Notes: generated by a model not told the origin, from the letters alone. A DNA stretch of 64,000 bases from Pantoea eucrina (GCF_002095385.1 NZ_MIPP01000013.1:17125-81124); one strand, 5' to 3'. Shown: positions 26,917 through 37,399, numbered from the stretch's first letter. Numbers and translations are program-made.

Positions 26917-27492
26917 TTACTGACGTACTCCCTCTACAGAGATAATCAGCTCAGCCTTTTGAGAGGCAGGGCCCAGATCCTTGCTGATATTAAACTCTTT
27001 CAGAACGACCTCGCCGCTGGCTTCAAAACCTGCCCGGTAACCGCCCCACGGATCTTTACCTTCACCCATCAGGCGCGCATCCAGCGTAATGGGTTTTGTT
27101 ACGCCGTTCAGCGTCAGATTGCCGGTGACTTTATAACGCTCTCCCTCTTTTTTAACCTCTGTTGAGGTGAACGTTGCCTGAGGATATTTGCTGGTATTAA
27201 GGAAATCTGCGCTGCGCAGGTGTTTGTCGCGCTCAGCATGATTGGTATCCAGACTTCCGGTATTAATGGTGACATTCACTTTATCGGCTGCCGGATTAGC
27301 ATCGTCAAAGGTGAATCCGCCGTCAAAATCTTTGAATGTGCCATATAACCAGCTATAGCCGAGGTGCTGAATACGAAACTGTACAAATGCGTGCTGCCCC
27401 TCTTTATCAATTTTATACTCTGCGGCGCTGGCATTAAGGCTGGTGGCAAACAGCGCGGCGGCACTGACGGCCAGAAGCGTTTTTCTGATCAT
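26917..27492 (-). CDS. yceI: YceI family periplasmic protein
   Basis: 191-residue secreted lipocalin-like protein thought to bind polyprenoid chains. Signal peptide [20 protein letters not shown] to ASA, then [17 protein letters not shown] and [19 protein letters not shown] of the YceI fold. AAGGATG precedes the ATG. The start overlaps the yceJ stop (ATGA), so the two form one operon. Confidence 0.95.
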   Translation of the reverse strand: MIRKTLLAVSAAALFATSLNASAAEYKIDKEGQHAFVQFRIQHLGYSWLYGTFKDFDGGFTFDDANPAADKVNVTINTGSLDTNHAERDKHLRSADFLNTSKYPQATFTSTEVKKEGERYKVTGNLTLNGVTKPITLDARLMGEGKDPWGGYRAGFEASGEVVLKEFNISKDLGPASQKAELIISVEGVRQ

Positions 27493-28064
27493 GATACATC
27501 CTTTTGAGAGAGTGAACGTGAGCGTAAACCGAGCATGCGCCTGAGCGTCGCGTCCCGATCGATAATATGATGTTTGACCGCCCCCAGCGCATGCAGCGCT
27601 GAAAGCAGAACCAGGCTCCAGGCCAGCCACAAATGCAGCGTGCCTGCCAGGTCCGCCTGCTGTGGTCCGCCAGCAACGACTACCGGCAGGTTAAACCAGC
27701 CAAATACAGAGACCGGTTTACCGTCAGCGGTAGAAATCAGATAGCCGCTAACGAGCAGCAGGAGGAAAAGCAGATAAAGCAGGGCATGCACACCCCGGGC
27801 GGTACGGCGAACCGTGGCAGAATAGCTGGCGAGCGGGGCGGGTACAGGGGAGTGCCAGCGCCAGAGCAGGCGCAGCAACAGCAGAATAAACAGTATTGTC
27901 CCGACGCTTTTATGAATGTCCGGTGCAGTATGATACCAGCTGTCATAATAGCCCAGGCCTGTCATCCATAATCCCAGGGCAAACATCGCATAGAGGGCAA
28001 CCGCCATGCTCCAGTGGATAATAATTGAGAGCAGGCCGAATCGATCTGCAGTGTTGCGCCACAT
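27489..28064 (-). CDS. yceJ: Cytochrome b561 family protein YceJ
   Basis: 191-residue membrane protein with four hydrophobic segments and paired His residues for b-type haem ([43 protein letters not shown]). I start at [10 protein letters not shown] (28064), which aligns with E. coli; longer in-frame starts reach 28127 but lack support. Likely donates electrons in company of YceI (inference from operon). Confidence 0.92.
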   Translation of the reverse strand: MWRNTADRFGLLSIIIHWSMAVALYAMFALGLWMTGLGYYDSWYHTAPDIHKSVGTILFILLLLRLLWRWHSPVPAPLASYSATVRRTARGVHALLYLLFLLLLVSGYLISTADGKPVSVFGWFNLPVVVAGGPQQADLAGTLHLWLAWSLVLLSALHALGAVKHHIIDRDATLRRMLGLRSRSLSQKDVS

Positions 28065-28298
28065 AGCCTTTATTCCTGTCCATGAAATAAGTGCTGCAAG
28101 CATCCTTAATTCATTAACTAAAAGCAATGAGCCTTACTTTTCTATAAAAAAGCGGATCGTTGTCAAAATTTTAAAATAGCGGCGCGCTACTGCTTCAGTA
28201 ATATTGACTGAAAGCAGGGCATTTTAAGGTAATAAATATAATTACTACACAGGATGAGGCATTATTGAGTGTCGGGCGTAAACAAATGTAAATGGGAG

Positions 28299-28324
28299 GG
28301 CTGGCAGCTGCGGTGCTGCCAGCC
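28299..28324 (-). terminator. Hairpin downstream of solA
   Basis: GGCTGGCAGC and GCTGCCAGCC, ten perfect pairs and a six-base loop, directly after the solA stop on the minus strand. Only a weak T-containing stretch follows. The rest of 28065-28330 has no gene I can support, including no clear yceO. Confidence 0.5.
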
Positions 28325-28330
28325 TGAGTA

Positions 28331-29446
28331 TCAGGAAAAGCGCCGTAAAGAAAAGGGCGTAAGATCGAAACTGAAAGGTTTATCCTGAGCAAATTCGCTG
28401 GCAAGCTCGCCCAGAACGCTGGCAAATTTAAAACCGTGACCGCTAAGGCCGGTAATGATTAAGCGGTTGGGTTCATCCGGCAGGGTATCGATAATAAAAT
28501 CTTCATCAGGGGTATTGTCATAGCTGCACGCCTCGCCGTGTAAACAGACGCCGACGCCGGGCAGGAACTGCCGCAAAAAGCGAAACGCTTCGCTGCCATC
28601 TGAGGCCACAGCACCAAAAGGTTTGCGATCCTGCGGGGTCTGCATGACCTGACCACCATCGTGCCGGCCCACTTTAAGGGCGTTATTATCTGCCGGAAAC
28701 CCGTAAAAGTGACTGCCGTCTGGCGTCTCTACGGTAAAACCGGGAAAGTGATTGTTTTCACTGTAGCGGCCGTCAGCCTGATACCAGGCAAACACTTTAC
28801 GCACTGGCGTAACCGGCAGATCGGCTATTAGCTCGCTGACCCAGGTACCGGCGCTGACCAGCAGCTTGCGCGCACGATAGATCCCATCCAGCGTGGTGAC
28901 CTGCTGCAGCTCGCCGTCGCGACCGATATCGCTGACCGGGCAATTAAACAGCTGTGCACAGCCAGCCTGTTCAGCCAGTTTTATCCAGCTGCGCACCGCC
29001 TCTTCACATTTCAGATAGCCCGACTTCGGCTCAAAGACGCCGATGTAGCCATCCGGCACGGTAAACTGCGGCCAGCGCTGCCGCACCTCATCCGCCTGCA
29101 GTAGCTGGACATCCAGCTGCCAGGTTTTCGCACTGTGAATAACATTCTCAATGAATGGCGAATGAGCGGGTGCCAGGTTGAGAATGCCGCTGCGATGCAT
29201 GATACGCTCGCCGCTCTGCTGCTCCAGCGCATCCCACAGTGACTGGGCGCGCAGCACCAGCGGCACATAACGCTCTCCTTCACCATAGGCGTGGCGAATC
29301 AGGCGGGTCTCGCCGTGATGTGTTCCCTGCTGATGCGGGGGATGCGCGCTGTCGATCATTAGCACCGATAAGCCAGCCTGCGTAGCGTAGAAACCCGCAG
29401 CGGCCCCGACTGACCCACTGCCCACGATAATCAGATCGTAAACCAT
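28331..29446 (-). CDS. solA: N-methyl-L-tryptophan oxidase
   Basis: Monomeric sarcosine oxidase-like flavoprotein that demethylates N-methyltryptophan and similar amino acids, releasing formaldehyde and peroxide. Dinucleotide fold at the N terminus ([17 protein letters not shown]), [15 protein letters not shown], and a Cys in [14 protein letters not shown] at about 307 for the covalent flavin bond. 371 residues, one fewer than E. coli. Confidence 0.94.
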   Translation of the reverse strand: MVYDLIIVGSGSVGAAAGFYATQAGLSVLMIDSAHPPHQQGTHHGETRLIRHAYGEGERYVPLVLRAQSLWDALEQQSGERIMHRSGILNLAPAHSPFIENVIHSAKTWQLDVQLLQADEVRQRWPQFTVPDGYIGVFEPKSGYLKCEEAVRSWIKLAEQAGCAQLFNCPVSDIGRDGELQQVTTLDGIYRARKLLVSAGTWVSELIADLPVTPVRKVFAWYQADGRYSENNHFPGFTVETPDGSHFYGFPADNNALKVGRHDGGQVMQTPQDRKPFGAVASDGSEAFRFLRQFLPGVGVCLHGEACSYDNTPDEDFIIDTLPDEPNRLIITGLSGHGFKFASVLGELASEFAQDKPFSFDLTPFSLRRFS

Positions 29447-29510
29447 GACACGAACACTCCTGCAAAACGGCGAAATTTTTCAACAGCATACCAAAAGCGG
29501 GAGCGATATG

Positions 29511-29541
29511 AAAAAGGCACCCTATGGGTGCCTTTTTCGCG
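29511..29541 (-). terminator. Terminator of bssS
   Basis: AAAAAGGCACCC-TAT-GGGTGCCTTTTT, a strong symmetric terminator 13 bases past the bssS stop; works on either strand by sequence. Confidence 0.85.
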
Positions 29542-29553
29542 CAACAGGAACGG

Positions 29554-29808
29554 TCAGTGCTTGCGACTATCGCGCAGGTTTTGCTCAGTAGATTCTATTT
29601 TAGCAATGCCAGCTTCCAGTATGGAGATAAACTGTCTGGCAACGTCAGTGGTTAACCAGTAGGTCAAACCGACGTCAGCTTCTTCTTCTTTTTGATCCTG
29701 CGAGGAGAGCGAGTGCAGGCGTATCATCATAGCGTCATAGCTGTCAACGGTGCTGATGTCCCATCCAATCAGGGGATGAGTCTGGATGACGTCTTTATTA
29801 CTGTCCAT
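29554..29808 (-). CDS. bssS: Biofilm regulator BssS
   Basis: 84-residue cytoplasmic protein. VIQTHPLIGWDISTVDSYDA and LTTDVARQFISILEAGIAKI match E. coli BssS (YceP), linked to biofilm and indole-related regulation, mechanism unknown. AAGGAGGT precedes the ATG. Confidence 0.95.
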   Translation of the reverse strand: MDSNKDVIQTHPLIGWDISTVDSYDAMMIRLHSLSSQDQKEEEADVGLTYWLTTDVARQFISILEAGIAKIESTEQNLRDSRKH

Positions 29809-30091
29809 TATAACCTCCTTATTACTCGTTAAACGAAGTGCTTCTTGAGGTTCAATGCGGCTGCTACATGCACTAGCGAGCTAATTATAACATGAAATAG
29901 CGGTCAGACAGGTCAATAGTAATGAAATGCGGCTATATGACTGCGAAATGCACCAGAAAATGCTGTAAAAGCGCCGGAAGATAACGGGCTGGTTTCCTGC
30001 TACAGACGTAACCAGCCCGGCAACATTACCTGTTTTATCGGCGAAAGCGACAGAAACTTCAGCGGAACATGCCGGACTCAGTCGCGGAATA

Positions 30092-30361
30092 TCAGGGCTG
30101 CGCTTCAGCAGAGAGCGGATCTGTGCGCTGCCGGAGCGTCTTCGCCAGGCGGAAAAATTGCTGCTGCAGCGAGGCATCGTGCTGCTGGTTCTGCGCTTCC
30201 TGCGTCAGGTTATGGGCAAGCAGCTGGACTGCGGGCGCATCGAGCGAAAGCGTCAGACTGGTAAAGGCAGTTTCAAGGACGGTTAAACGGCGCTGCTGCT
30301 CGGCAATGAGCGCCAGCAGTTCACCAAAGGTCATCGCCTCTTCGGGTTTATCTGTGATCAT
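30092..30361 (-). CDS. Hypothetical protein, 89 residues, helical
   Basis: Not recognised. Strong AGGAGGTG ribosome site before the ATG supports translation. MTFGELLALIAEQQRRLTVL suggests an amphipathic coiled-coil start, and the rest is Gln-rich and helical. It lies between bssS and dinI, where E. coli has no counterpart. The 280 bases between it and bssS hold no further gene I can support. Confidence 0.6.
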   Translation of the reverse strand: MITDKPEEAMTFGELLALIAEQQRRLTVLETAFTSLTLSLDAPAVQLLAHNLTQEAQNQQHDASLQQQFFRLAKTLRQRTDPLSAEAQP

Positions 30362-30459
30362 CGGTCAAACACCTCCTGTAAGCATGGCGAGGCAAGAATA
30401 GGGGATCGATAAACCTGAGTCTAGATGGCGGCTGTTTTTCTGGCGAGGGGAAATGAAAC

Positions 30460-30489
30460 AAAAAAAGCCGGGGCGAAACCCGGCAAAAA
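30460..30489 (-). terminator. Terminator of dinI
   Basis: GCCGGG-TTTCGC-CCCGGC on the minus strand followed by seven T, 15 bases after the dinI stop. Confidence 0.85.
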
Positions 30490-30503
30490 CGGCACATTGG
30501 CGG

Positions 30504-30749
30504 TTAATCGTGAGTAAACCAGTCGTCGGCGCTTTCCCAGGTTTCCTGCAGGAGATCGGTAATGCGGTCGCGTGAAGTTTTACAGCCGCCGGTCACGCTC
30601 AGCTGATTCCCGGTGGCATAGCGCACATTAACGTGGTGCTCGCCTTCAGGAAAATCGTGTGCAATACGACGGGAAAGCTCCGCGCTAAGCGCATCGAGTG
30701 CACCTGCGGGCAGCGGGCGGTTTTTCGCTACGGTAATATCGATACGCAT
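30504..30749 (-). CDS. dinI: DNA damage-inducible protein I
   Basis: 81-residue DinI, which binds RecA and tunes the SOS response by stabilising RecA filaments and limiting cleavage of LexA and UmuD. MRIDITVAKNRPLPAGALDA, LSRRIAHDFP and ETWESADDWF match the family. Start is the ATG at 30749 by alignment. A textbook SOS box lies just upstream, so LexA repression is very likely. Confidence 0.96.
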   Translation of the reverse strand: MRIDITVAKNRPLPAGALDALSAELSRRIAHDFPEGEHHVNVRYATGNQLSVTGGCKTSRDRITDLLQETWESADDWFTHD

Positions 30750-30766
30750 AGACGCCTCCGGTTTAA

Positions 30767-30790
30767 TATACTGGTTATTTGTACAGTATA
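30767..30790 (-). promoter_or_regulatory. LexA (SOS) box of dinI
   Basis: TATACTG and CAGTATA flank ten bases (GTTATTTGTA), exactly the CTG-N10-CAG palindrome with extended symmetry, 18 bases before the dinI start. Confidence 0.95.
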
Positions 30791-30817
30791 TTAATGCCGA
30801 AGGCAAGCAGTTATCGC

Positions 30818-31864
30818 TTATTCTTTAATGCGCCAGTTCAGCGTTTCGCCGGCAAGAAACGGCACCAGCGTATCGTCGCCTGCGGTGACGCTTTCAGCCA
30901 CCTGCCAAGGTTCGCGGACCAGCGTCAGCGTTCCCTCGTTAAGCGGCAGGCCGTAAAAATTCGGACCGTTTTCTGAGCAGAACGCTTCAAAGTGCTGCAG
31001 GGCGTTAAGCTCTTCAAACACGGTAAGGTAGGCAGGCAGAGAGGTCGGCGCGTTGAAGACGCCCGCACAGCCGCAGCTTGCTTCTTTGGCATGCCGCAGG
31101 TGGGGCGCAGTATCGGTGCCAAGGAAAACGCGCGGATGGCCGCTGGCTACCAGCTGACGCAGCGCCTGCTGATGTGTGTTGCGCTTCAGAACAGGCAGGC
31201 AATAAAGATGAGGACGGATCCCGCCCACCAGCATATGGTTACGGTTAAACATCAGATGCTGCGGCGTAATGGTTGCGCCCAGCAGCGCATTGCCCTCAGC
31301 CACATAGTCAGCGGCCTCTTTTGTGGTGATGTGCTCCATGACTACTTTCAGGCCGGGAAACTGCTGGCGCAGCGGATGCAGTACGGTCTCAATAAAGCGC
31401 GCTTCGCGATCAAAAATATCAATGTGGGAATCAGTGACTTCACCATGCACCAGCATCGGCATACCAATCTGCTGCATGCGATCCAGCACCGCAGCAATCG
31501 CCGAGGTGTTTGTTACGCCGTGGCTTGAGTTAGTGGTAGCGTGTGCCGGATAGAGCTTGGCAGCGGTGAATACGCCCGCGCGAAACCCCGCTTCAATCTC
31601 ATCGGGTTCGAGTGAATCGGTCAGATAGCAGGTCATCAGCGGCGTAAAATTGTGCGCAGCGGGCAGGGCGGCAAGAATGCGCGCGCGATACTCACGGGCC
31701 GCCGCCACGCTGGTGACCGGCGGCACCAGATTTGGCATGACAATCGCCCGGCCATTCACGGCGCTGGTATAGGGCAGTACGCTTTCAAGCATCACGCCGT
31801 CGCGCAGGTGGATATGCCAGTCATCAGGGCGGCGAATGGTGATGTGCTGAGGTTGAGAGGTCAT
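30818..31864 (-). CDS. pyrC: Dihydroorotase
   Basis: Zinc amidohydrolase that cyclises carbamoyl aspartate to dihydroorotate in pyrimidine synthesis. HIHLRDG gives metal ligands H17 and H19; the carboxylated-lysine region [16 protein letters not shown] lies near 103, with later HGEVT and GTDTAPH ligands. 348 residues as in E. coli. Start at the ATG 31864, GGAG seven bases upstream. A PurR-like box and a CCCCGG start region lie upstream (see that entry). Confidence 0.97.
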   Translation of the reverse strand: MTSQPQHITIRRPDDWHIHLRDGVMLESVLPYTSAVNGRAIVMPNLVPPVTSVAAAREYRARILAALPAAHNFTPLMTCYLTDSLEPDEIEAGFRAGVFTAAKLYPAHATTNSSHGVTNTSAIAAVLDRMQQIGMPMLVHGEVTDSHIDIFDREARFIETVLHPLRQQFPGLKVVMEHITTKEAADYVAEGNALLGATITPQHLMFNRNHMLVGGIRPHLYCLPVLKRNTHQQALRQLVASGHPRVFLGTDTAPHLRHAKEASCGCAGVFNAPTSLPAYLTVFEELNALQHFEAFCSENGPNFYGLPLNEGTLTLVREPWQVAESVTAGDDTLVPFLAGETLNWRIKE

Positions 31865-31902
31865 GGTCAGGCTCCGGCTTAAGTGAAAACAGAATGGCGC
31901 AT

Positions 31903-31946
31903 TCAGGCCGGGGCGATATCTTAAGCGGGCAGGCAACCGTTTGCAC
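31903..31946 (-). promoter_or_regulatory. pyrC control region: PurR box and CCCCGG start site
   Basis: On the minus strand GCAAACGGTTGC (31933-31944) matches the PurR core GCAAACGTTTGC at 11 of 12 bases. Downstream, TTAAGAT resembles a -10, then GCCCCGGCC. E. coli pyrC is repressed by PurR and controlled by start-site switching at such a C-C-G-G stretch; CCGGC here can pair with GCCGG that overlaps the ribosome site. Confidence 0.55.
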
Positions 31947-32011
31947 GGCTTTTTATCGCCGGAAAGCGATGACCCGTGCGGCCAGATAAACGCTGGCCGC
32001 ACGGGACGGTA

Positions 32012-32575
32012 TCAGTCGGTGAAAGGGATCACCAGCTGACCCGGTTTGACTTCCAGTCCTTTCGCCAGCTTTTTCGCCAGCGCTTCGCCTTTACTGCGGT
32101 CAGCGCTCAGCAGGTAGGCGGGCCGTTCATTGAAATAGTGCTGCAGGGACTGATTGAGATAGGGGGTCAGCGTTTTCACAATCGACGCCATTTTTTCCGG
32201 TACGACCTGCGCATCAACAATCGACAGGTTGTGCAGATAGATAGCGCCTTCCTGCGCGTTATAAACCGGCTGTGCCTTCATTTTCAGCAGCATCTCAGCC
32301 TGCTGCGGACCAAACAGTGAGGTGACATCAATTTTCGCTTTACCGGAGAGGGTGACGCGGTCAGGTTCTTCACGTCCGATTTCACTGCTGAGATCGCTGA
32401 GTACGATATGCGCATTGATAAGGCCGGATACGCCGATCTCTTTTTCAAAATTGTTGCGCTTTTGCAGCGCCTGGTTCACTTCCTGTTCCGTGATGGTGTA
32501 TTGCGTCAACTGATTACAGCCGCTGAGCAGCAGCATGCCGAACAGCGCCGCGATCCCATAAAATTTCTTTTTCAT
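32012..32575 (-). CDS. yceB: YceB family lipoprotein
   Basis: 187-residue lipoprotein with DUF1439. MKKKFYGIAALFGMLLLSGC has the lipobox with Cys at 20. The rest (YTITEQEVNQALQKRNNFEK, YLHNLSIVDAQVVPEKM) fits the tubular lipid-binding type fold of the family; function is not established. Start at the ATG 32575 by signal peptide; an upstream in-frame ATG exists at 32599. Confidence 0.92.
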   Translation of the reverse strand: MKKKFYGIAALFGMLLLSGCNQLTQYTITEQEVNQALQKRNNFEKEIGVSGLINAHIVLSDLSSEIGREEPDRVTLSGKAKIDVTSLFGPQQAEMLLKMKAQPVYNAQEGAIYLHNLSIVDAQVVPEKMASIVKTLTPYLNQSLQHYFNERPAYLLSADRSKGEALAKKLAKGLEVKPGQLVIPFTD

Positions 32576-32683
32576 TGCATCCTCGTTCCGGTGTGGCAAA
32601 CAGCGCTAAGCCTGCCTGAATCGGCGCAAGGTGTCATCAGATAAGATGAGAAACCCGCGAACGGGTTCCTCCCGGTTTAACAT

Positions 32684-33331
32684 TCAGGCGGCGATAGAAG
32701 AGAGCAGATTAACCTGCGTCTGTTTCGCCATGTTATCGCGGTAATCGGTGACGCGGCTTGGCCAGTCGATGCCGGACACCAGCGTCAGTGAGCGCAGCAG
32801 CGGGAAGAGGTTGATATCATCCTCGGACAGCTCGCCGTTAACGGCGTTAGGCTTCACAATCAGCCGATCCAGCTGGCGCAGATCGTCACTGATCTTCTTG
32901 ATCAGGCCAGGCGCATGTTTACGCAGCTCGGTGAAATCACCGAGGCTCGCCTCTTTTTTATCGTGAAAATAGCGTCGCGCTTCCGGGGTGGCAAATTCAG
33001 CAAAAGCAGCATCGGCGATACGCGGGATTAAAAGCTTATTGATATAGCCGTTGACGTGGCGCAGCCAGTCGGCGATAGCGGGATTGGTTCTGCCGGTCAG
33101 CAGCGGTTCGCCATCCTGTTTGTCTACCCAATGCACAATATCCATGCTCTCCGGCATGGCGCTGCCGTCCGCTTTTTGCAATACCGGCGCCATTTTCTGG
33201 CCGATTAATTTTACCGGCGTCGCCTCGTCATCATTGAGCATAACCACCAGTTCTACCGGCAGATTCTTTAAGCCAAAAATCATGCGCGCTTTGACGCAGA
33301 AGGGGCAGTGATCGTAGATGTAAAGTTTCAT
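32684..33331 (-). CDS. grxB: Glutaredoxin 2
   Basis: 215-residue glutaredoxin of the GST fold. Active site CPFC at residues 9-12 after MKLYIYDH, thioredoxin-like half to about 75 and an all-helical C-terminal half. Catalyses glutathione-dependent disulfide reduction in the cytoplasm. Same length as E. coli Grx2. In E. coli mdtH lies between this gene and rimJ; here it is absent. Confidence 0.96.
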   Translation of the reverse strand: MKLYIYDHCPFCVKARMIFGLKNLPVELVVMLNDDEATPVKLIGQKMAPVLQKADGSAMPESMDIVHWVDKQDGEPLLTGRTNPAIADWLRHVNGYINKLLIPRIADAAFAEFATPEARRYFHDKKEASLGDFTELRKHAPGLIKKISDDLRQLDRLIVKPNAVNGELSEDDINLFPLLRSLTLVSGIDWPSRVTDYRDNMAKQTQVNLLSSIAA

Positions 33332-33525
33332 CCCGTTTCTCCTGTGGTTTTCCGGGTGAGGGATTCACCCTTTTTCCGATCCTGCCGGAAGTATGGAAGA
33401 GAACCGTGGAAGGGGCAAACCCTGCCCCTGTTCAGCAACGTTGTGTCGCAGCCTGTGGGGCGGTTATAGTGAAGAAAACGCCAGCGGCGTTCCGCTCTCT
33501 TTCGCTAAGGATTTCAGGAGATTCG

Positions 33526-34122
33526 ATGTTTGGCTATCGCTCTGCAGGCCCGCGCGTGCGGCTTACGACCGATCGTCTGGTGGTGCGTCTGGTGCATGAA
33601 CGCGACGCCTGGCGGCTGGCAGACTATTACGCAGAAAACCGCGCGTTCCTCAAACCGTGGGAGCCGGTGCGCGATGACAGCCACTGCTATCCCTCCGGCT
33701 GGCAGGCGCGGCTCGGCCTGATTGGCGATCTGCATAAGCAGGGCTCAGCTTTCTATTTTGTGCTGATGGACCCCGATGAACATGAGATCCGCGGCGTGGC
33801 AAATTTCAGCAACGTGCTGCGTGGCTCCTTTCACGCCTGCTATCTCGGCTATTCGCTGGGCGAAAAGTGGCAGGGGCAGGGCATGATGTTTGAAGCGCTG
33901 CAGTCGGCTATTCGCTATATGCAGCGACAGCAGCGCATGCACCGCATTATGGCTAACTATATGCCGCACAATCAGCGCAGCGGCGATCTGCTGGCACGGC
34001 TCGGCTTCGAGCAGGAAGGCTATGCAAAAAACTATCTGCTTATTGATGGCTGCTGGCAGGATCACGTACTGACGGCGCTGACCTGGCACGCGTGGACGCC
34101 GGATAAGCGCACTCAATTTTAA
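33526..34122 (+). CDS. rimJ: Ribosomal protein S5 alanine N-acetyltransferase
   Basis: GNAT-family enzyme that acetylates the N-terminal Ala of ribosomal protein S5. [20 protein letters not shown] and the acetyl-CoA loop ([15 protein letters not shown]) then [20 protein letters not shown] match RimJ. 198 residues. Start at 33526 by alignment and CAGGAG upstream; the open frame extends further 5' without homology. Confidence 0.95.
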   Translation: MFGYRSAGPRVRLTTDRLVVRLVHERDAWRLADYYAENRAFLKPWEPVRDDSHCYPSGWQARLGLIGDLHKQGSAFYFVLMDPDEHEIRGVANFSNVLRGSFHACYLGYSLGEKWQGQGMMFEALQSAIRYMQRQQRMHRIMANYMPHNQRSGDLLARLGFEQEGYAKNYLLIDGCWQDHVLTALTWHAWTPDKRTQF

Positions 34123-34136
34123 AAGGAAACGGATCC

Positions 34137-34772
34137 ATGAAAATCGCGCTCTCTTCCCAGGCGCTACGCGTGCTGGGTGCGCTGCTGGAAAAGCAGATCG
34201 CTACGCCTGAATATTACCCTCTGTCGCTGAACGGTGTGGTAGCCGCCTGTAATCAGAAATCGAACCGCGAGCCGGTTATGACGCTCAGCGAAGAGGAGGT
34301 GCAGGCGCAGCTGGATGAGCTGGTTAAAAAGCACCTGGTCACCGCCAGCAGCGGCGCCAGCCAGCGAGTCAGCAAATATGCGCAGCGCTTCTGTAACTCT
34401 GCGTTTGGTCAGCTGCAGCTCAGCGCCGCCGAAGTCGCGGTGATGACCCTGCTGCTGCTGCGCGGGGCGCAAACGCCAGGCGAGCTGCGTACCCGCAGCG
34501 GCAGGCTGTATGAGTTCAGCGATGTCAGTGAGACCGAACAGACGCTGGAGGGGCTGATGAGCCGGCAGGAGGGACCGCTGGTGGCAAAAATGGCGCGTGA
34601 GCCGGGCCGCCGCGAAAGCCGCTACCGGCACCTGCTGGCCGCAGAGGAGACGACCTGCTCGCCGTCTCCCGCCGCCGGTGAAGCGGAGCTTAGCGATCGG
34701 GTTGCCGCGCTGGAGCAGCAGGTGGCTGAACTGCAGATGCAGCTGACTCAGCTGCTGGCACAGGAGCATTAA
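34137..34772 (+). CDS. yceH: YceH, UPF0502 (DUF480) family protein
   Basis: 211-residue protein with two winged-helix-like units: [20 protein letters not shown] and [20 protein letters not shown]. The C terminus is a short coiled coil ([16 protein letters not shown]). Starts 14 bases after rimJ with AAGGAAAC before the ATG and stops one base before mviM, so the three genes form one operon. Function unknown. Confidence 0.94.
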   Translation: MKIALSSQALRVLGALLEKQIATPEYYPLSLNGVVAACNQKSNREPVMTLSEEEVQAQLDELVKKHLVTASSGASQRVSKYAQRFCNSAFGQLQLSAAEVAVMTLLLLRGAQTPGELRTRSGRLYEFSDVSETEQTLEGLMSRQEGPLVAKMAREPGRRESRYRHLLAAEETTCSPSPAAGEAELSDRVAALEQQVAELQMQLTQLLAQEH

Positions 34773-34773
34773 G

Positions 34774-35694
34774 ATGACGCTGCGAATTGGTATTGCCGGT
34801 TTAGGCGGGATTGCGCAGAAAGCCTGGCTGCCGGTGCTCTCGCAGGCAGAAAGCTGGCAGCTGGTGGGGGCGTTTTCACCCAATCAGGTTAAGGCGGAGG
34901 CGGTATGCGCCCGCTATCGTATTCCCTGTTTTGACCGGCTTGACGCCCTGGCCGCCGCCTGCGACGCCGTGTTCGTGCACAGCAGCACCGCCTCACATTT
35001 TGAAGTGGTTCAGGCCCTGCTGCTGGCGGGCAAAGATGTCTGCGTGGATAAGCCGCTGGCAGAGACGCTGCAGCAGGCTGAAGCGCTGGTCGCGCTGGCG
35101 GAAAAACGGCAGCGCAAACTCATGGTGGCGTTTAACCGGCGCTTTGCCCCGCGCTATCAGCAGCTGAAGCAGGAAATGCCGCGCGCCGCCTCGCTGCGGA
35201 TTGAAAAGCATCGCATGGACAGCGTGGGTCCGCAGGGGCTGCGCTTTACGCTGCTGGATGATTATCTGCACGTGGTGGATACCGCCCTGTGGCTGGCGGG
35301 GGGCAAACTGCAGCCGGGTGATGGCCATATCCGGACCACAGATGAAGGCGCACTGCTCTACGCAGAGCACCATTTCAGCGCCGGCGGGCTTCAGGTCTCT
35401 ACCAGTATGCACCGGCGCGCCGGCACGCAGCGGGAGGTGGTCACCGCGGTCTGCGACGGAGACTACTACCAGATTGAGGAGATGCGCGACTGGCAGCAGG
35501 AGAACAGCCGCGGGCTGCTGCGTGAGGTGCCGCCTGCGTGGCAAAGCCATCTGACGCAGCGCGGTTTTACCGGCGCGGCGCATCACTTTATCCGCTGCGT
35601 GGAAAATCAGACTATGCCTGAAACCAGCGGCGAGCAGGCGCTGGTGGCGCAGCGTCTGACAGAAAAACTGATCCGCGAGGTGGAGCGGGAATAA
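34774..35694 (+). CDS. mviM: MviM, Gfo/Idh/MocA family oxidoreductase
   Basis: 306-residue putative NAD(P)-dependent dehydrogenase. Rossmann motif GIAGLGGIAQKAWLP at the N terminus, FVHSSTASHF, and the family's CVDKPLAET with catalytic Lys near 93. Substrate unknown. It precedes murJ as in E. coli, where the pair was named for mouse virulence in Salmonella. Confidence 0.93.
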   Translation: MTLRIGIAGLGGIAQKAWLPVLSQAESWQLVGAFSPNQVKAEAVCARYRIPCFDRLDALAAACDAVFVHSSTASHFEVVQALLLAGKDVCVDKPLAETLQQAEALVALAEKRQRKLMVAFNRRFAPRYQQLKQEMPRAASLRIEKHRMDSVGPQGLRFTLLDDYLHVVDTALWLAGGKLQPGDGHIRTTDEGALLYAEHHFSAGGLQVSTSMHRRAGTQREVVTAVCDGDYYQIEEMRDWQQENSRGLLREVPPAWQSHLTQRGFTGAAHHFIRCVENQTMPETSGEQALVAQRLTEKLIREVERE

Positions 35695-35813
35695 CGCCTT
35701 GTAACACTCGGTACTGGTCATTTGCCGCGACCTCAGTAGACTAACGCCGGGCATCGCGGATGCCCGTGCTGCATGGCGCTTTTTCCCGACTTTTTCAGGA
35801 CGCACCCTTCATT

Positions 35814-37352
35814 ATGAATTTGCTAAAATCGCTGGCTGCGGTCAGTTCGATGACCCTGTTTTCCCGCGTGCTGGGCTTTGCCCGCGATGCCATTGTGGCG
35901 CGCGTATTTGGCGCCGGAATGGCGACGGATGCGTTTTTTGTAGCGTTTAAGCTGCCCAACCTGCTGCGCCGGATTTTTGCCGAGGGCGCGTTCTCGCAGG
36001 CGTTTGTCCCGATTCTGGCGGAGTACAAAGCGAAGCAGGGTGAAGAGGCGACGCAGGTCTTTGTGGCGTATGTGTCAGGCCTGCTGACGCTGGCGCTGGC
36101 TGTGGTGACGGTACTGGGCATGCTCGCCGCGCCCTGGGTGATTATGATCACGGCCCCTGGCTTTGCGGATACCGCCGATAAATTTGCCCTCACCAGCGCG
36201 CTGCTGCGGGTGACGTTCCCCTATATTATGCTGATCTCGCTGGCGTCGCTGGCGGGGGCGATCCTCAACACCTGGAATCGCTTTTCGGTTCCGGCGTTTG
36301 CGCCCACGCTGCTGAATATCAGCATGCTCGGCTTTGCGCTATTTGCCGCACCGCACTTTAATCCGCCAATTATGGCGCTGGCGTGGGCGGTGGTGGTAGG
36401 CGGCGTGCTGCAGCTTGGCTACCAGCTGCCGCACCTGAAGAAGATTGGTATGCTGGTGCTGCCGCGCATTAATCTGCGCGATGCCGGCGTCTGGCGCGTG
36501 ATGCGCCAGATGGGACCGGCGATCCTCGGCGTATCGGTCAGCCAGATTTCCCTTATCATCAATACCATTTTCGCCTCCTTTCTGGTGTCAGGTTCCGTCT
36601 CCTGGATGTACTACGCTGACCGCCTGATGGAGTTTCCCTCTGGCGTGCTGGGCGTGGCGCTGGGGACCATTCTGCTGCCGTCGCTGGCGAAGAGCTTCTC
36701 CAGCGGCAACCAGGCTGAGTATTCGCGGCTGATGGACTGGGGATTACGCCTCTGTTTTCTGCTGGCGCTGCCCTGCGCGGTGGCGCTGGGCATTCTGGCC
36801 GGACCGCTGACGGTGGCGCTGTTTCAGTACGGGAAATTTACCGCGTTTGATGCGGCAATGACGCAGCGCGCGCTGATCGCCTATTCCGTCGGCCTGATGG
36901 GGCTGATTGTGGTCAAGGTGCTGGCGCCAGGATTTTACTCGCGGCAGGATATTAAAACGCCGGTGAAGATAGCGATAGTGACGCTGATTATGACGCAGCT
37001 GATGAATCTGGCGTTTATCGGTCCGCTGAAACATGCGGGGCTGTCGCTGTCGATTGGGCTGGCGGCCTGCCTCAACGCCGCGCTGCTCTACTGGCAGCTG
37101 CGCAAACAGGATATTTTTCAGCCACAGCCAGGCTGGATGGGTTTCTTATTACGCCTGTTTATCGCGGTTGCGGTCATGGCCGCCGCGCTGCTGGGGATGC
37201 TGCAGGTGATGCCTGCCTGGGAAGAGGGCGAGATGGCCTGGCGGCTGGTGCGCCTGGCGGCGGTCTGTGCCGTCGGCGGGGGAGCCTATTTTGTGGTGCT
37301 TGGCGCGCTCGGGTTCCGGCCGCGCGATTTTGCCCGCCGCACCGTTGCCTGA
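35814..37352 (+). CDS. murJ: Lipid II flippase MurJ
   Basis: Essential inner-membrane MOP-superfamily protein that flips lipid II for peptidoglycan synthesis. [20 protein letters not shown] opens the first of about 14 hydrophobic segments; [14 protein letters not shown] and [17 protein letters not shown] carry the conserved basic residues. 512 residues. Start at 35814 by alignment; the frame is open further 5' to 35760. Confidence 0.96.
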   Translation: MNLLKSLAAVSSMTLFSRVLGFARDAIVARVFGAGMATDAFFVAFKLPNLLRRIFAEGAFSQAFVPILAEYKAKQGEEATQVFVAYVSGLLTLALAVVTVLGMLAAPWVIMITAPGFADTADKFALTSALLRVTFPYIMLISLASLAGAILNTWNRFSVPAFAPTLLNISMLGFALFAAPHFNPPIMALAWAVVVGGVLQLGYQLPHLKKIGMLVLPRINLRDAGVWRVMRQMGPAILGVSVSQISLIINTIFASFLVSGSVSWMYYADRLMEFPSGVLGVALGTILLPSLAKSFSSGNQAEYSRLMDWGLRLCFLLALPCAVALGILAGPLTVALFQYGKFTAFDAAMTQRALIAYSVGLMGLIVVKVLAPGFYSRQDIKTPVKIAIVTLIMTQLMNLAFIGPLKHAGLSLSIGLAACLNAALLYWQLRKQDIFQPQPGWMGFLLRLFIAVAVMAAALLGMLQVMPAWEEGEMAWRLVRLAAVCAVGGGAYFVVLGALGFRPRDFARRTVA

Positions 37353-37362
37353 GTGCGCATTG

Positions 37363-37385
37363 CCAGGGCAGCCCGGCTGCCCTGG
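37363..37385. terminator. Hairpin between convergent murJ and flgN
   Basis: CCAGGGCAGCC and GGCTGCCCTGG separated by one base, a near-continuous 23-base palindrome between the two stops. No T run, so it may work as a two-way barrier rather than a classic terminator. Confidence 0.45.
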
Positions 37386-37399
37386 TCGCGGCTGAGGCC

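Noticed and set aside
29881..30177. 98-codon ORF on the minus strand after the 89-residue gene
   Set aside because: Overlaps the better-supported 30092-30361 gene in another frame, has no ribosome site and shows no protein-like pattern.
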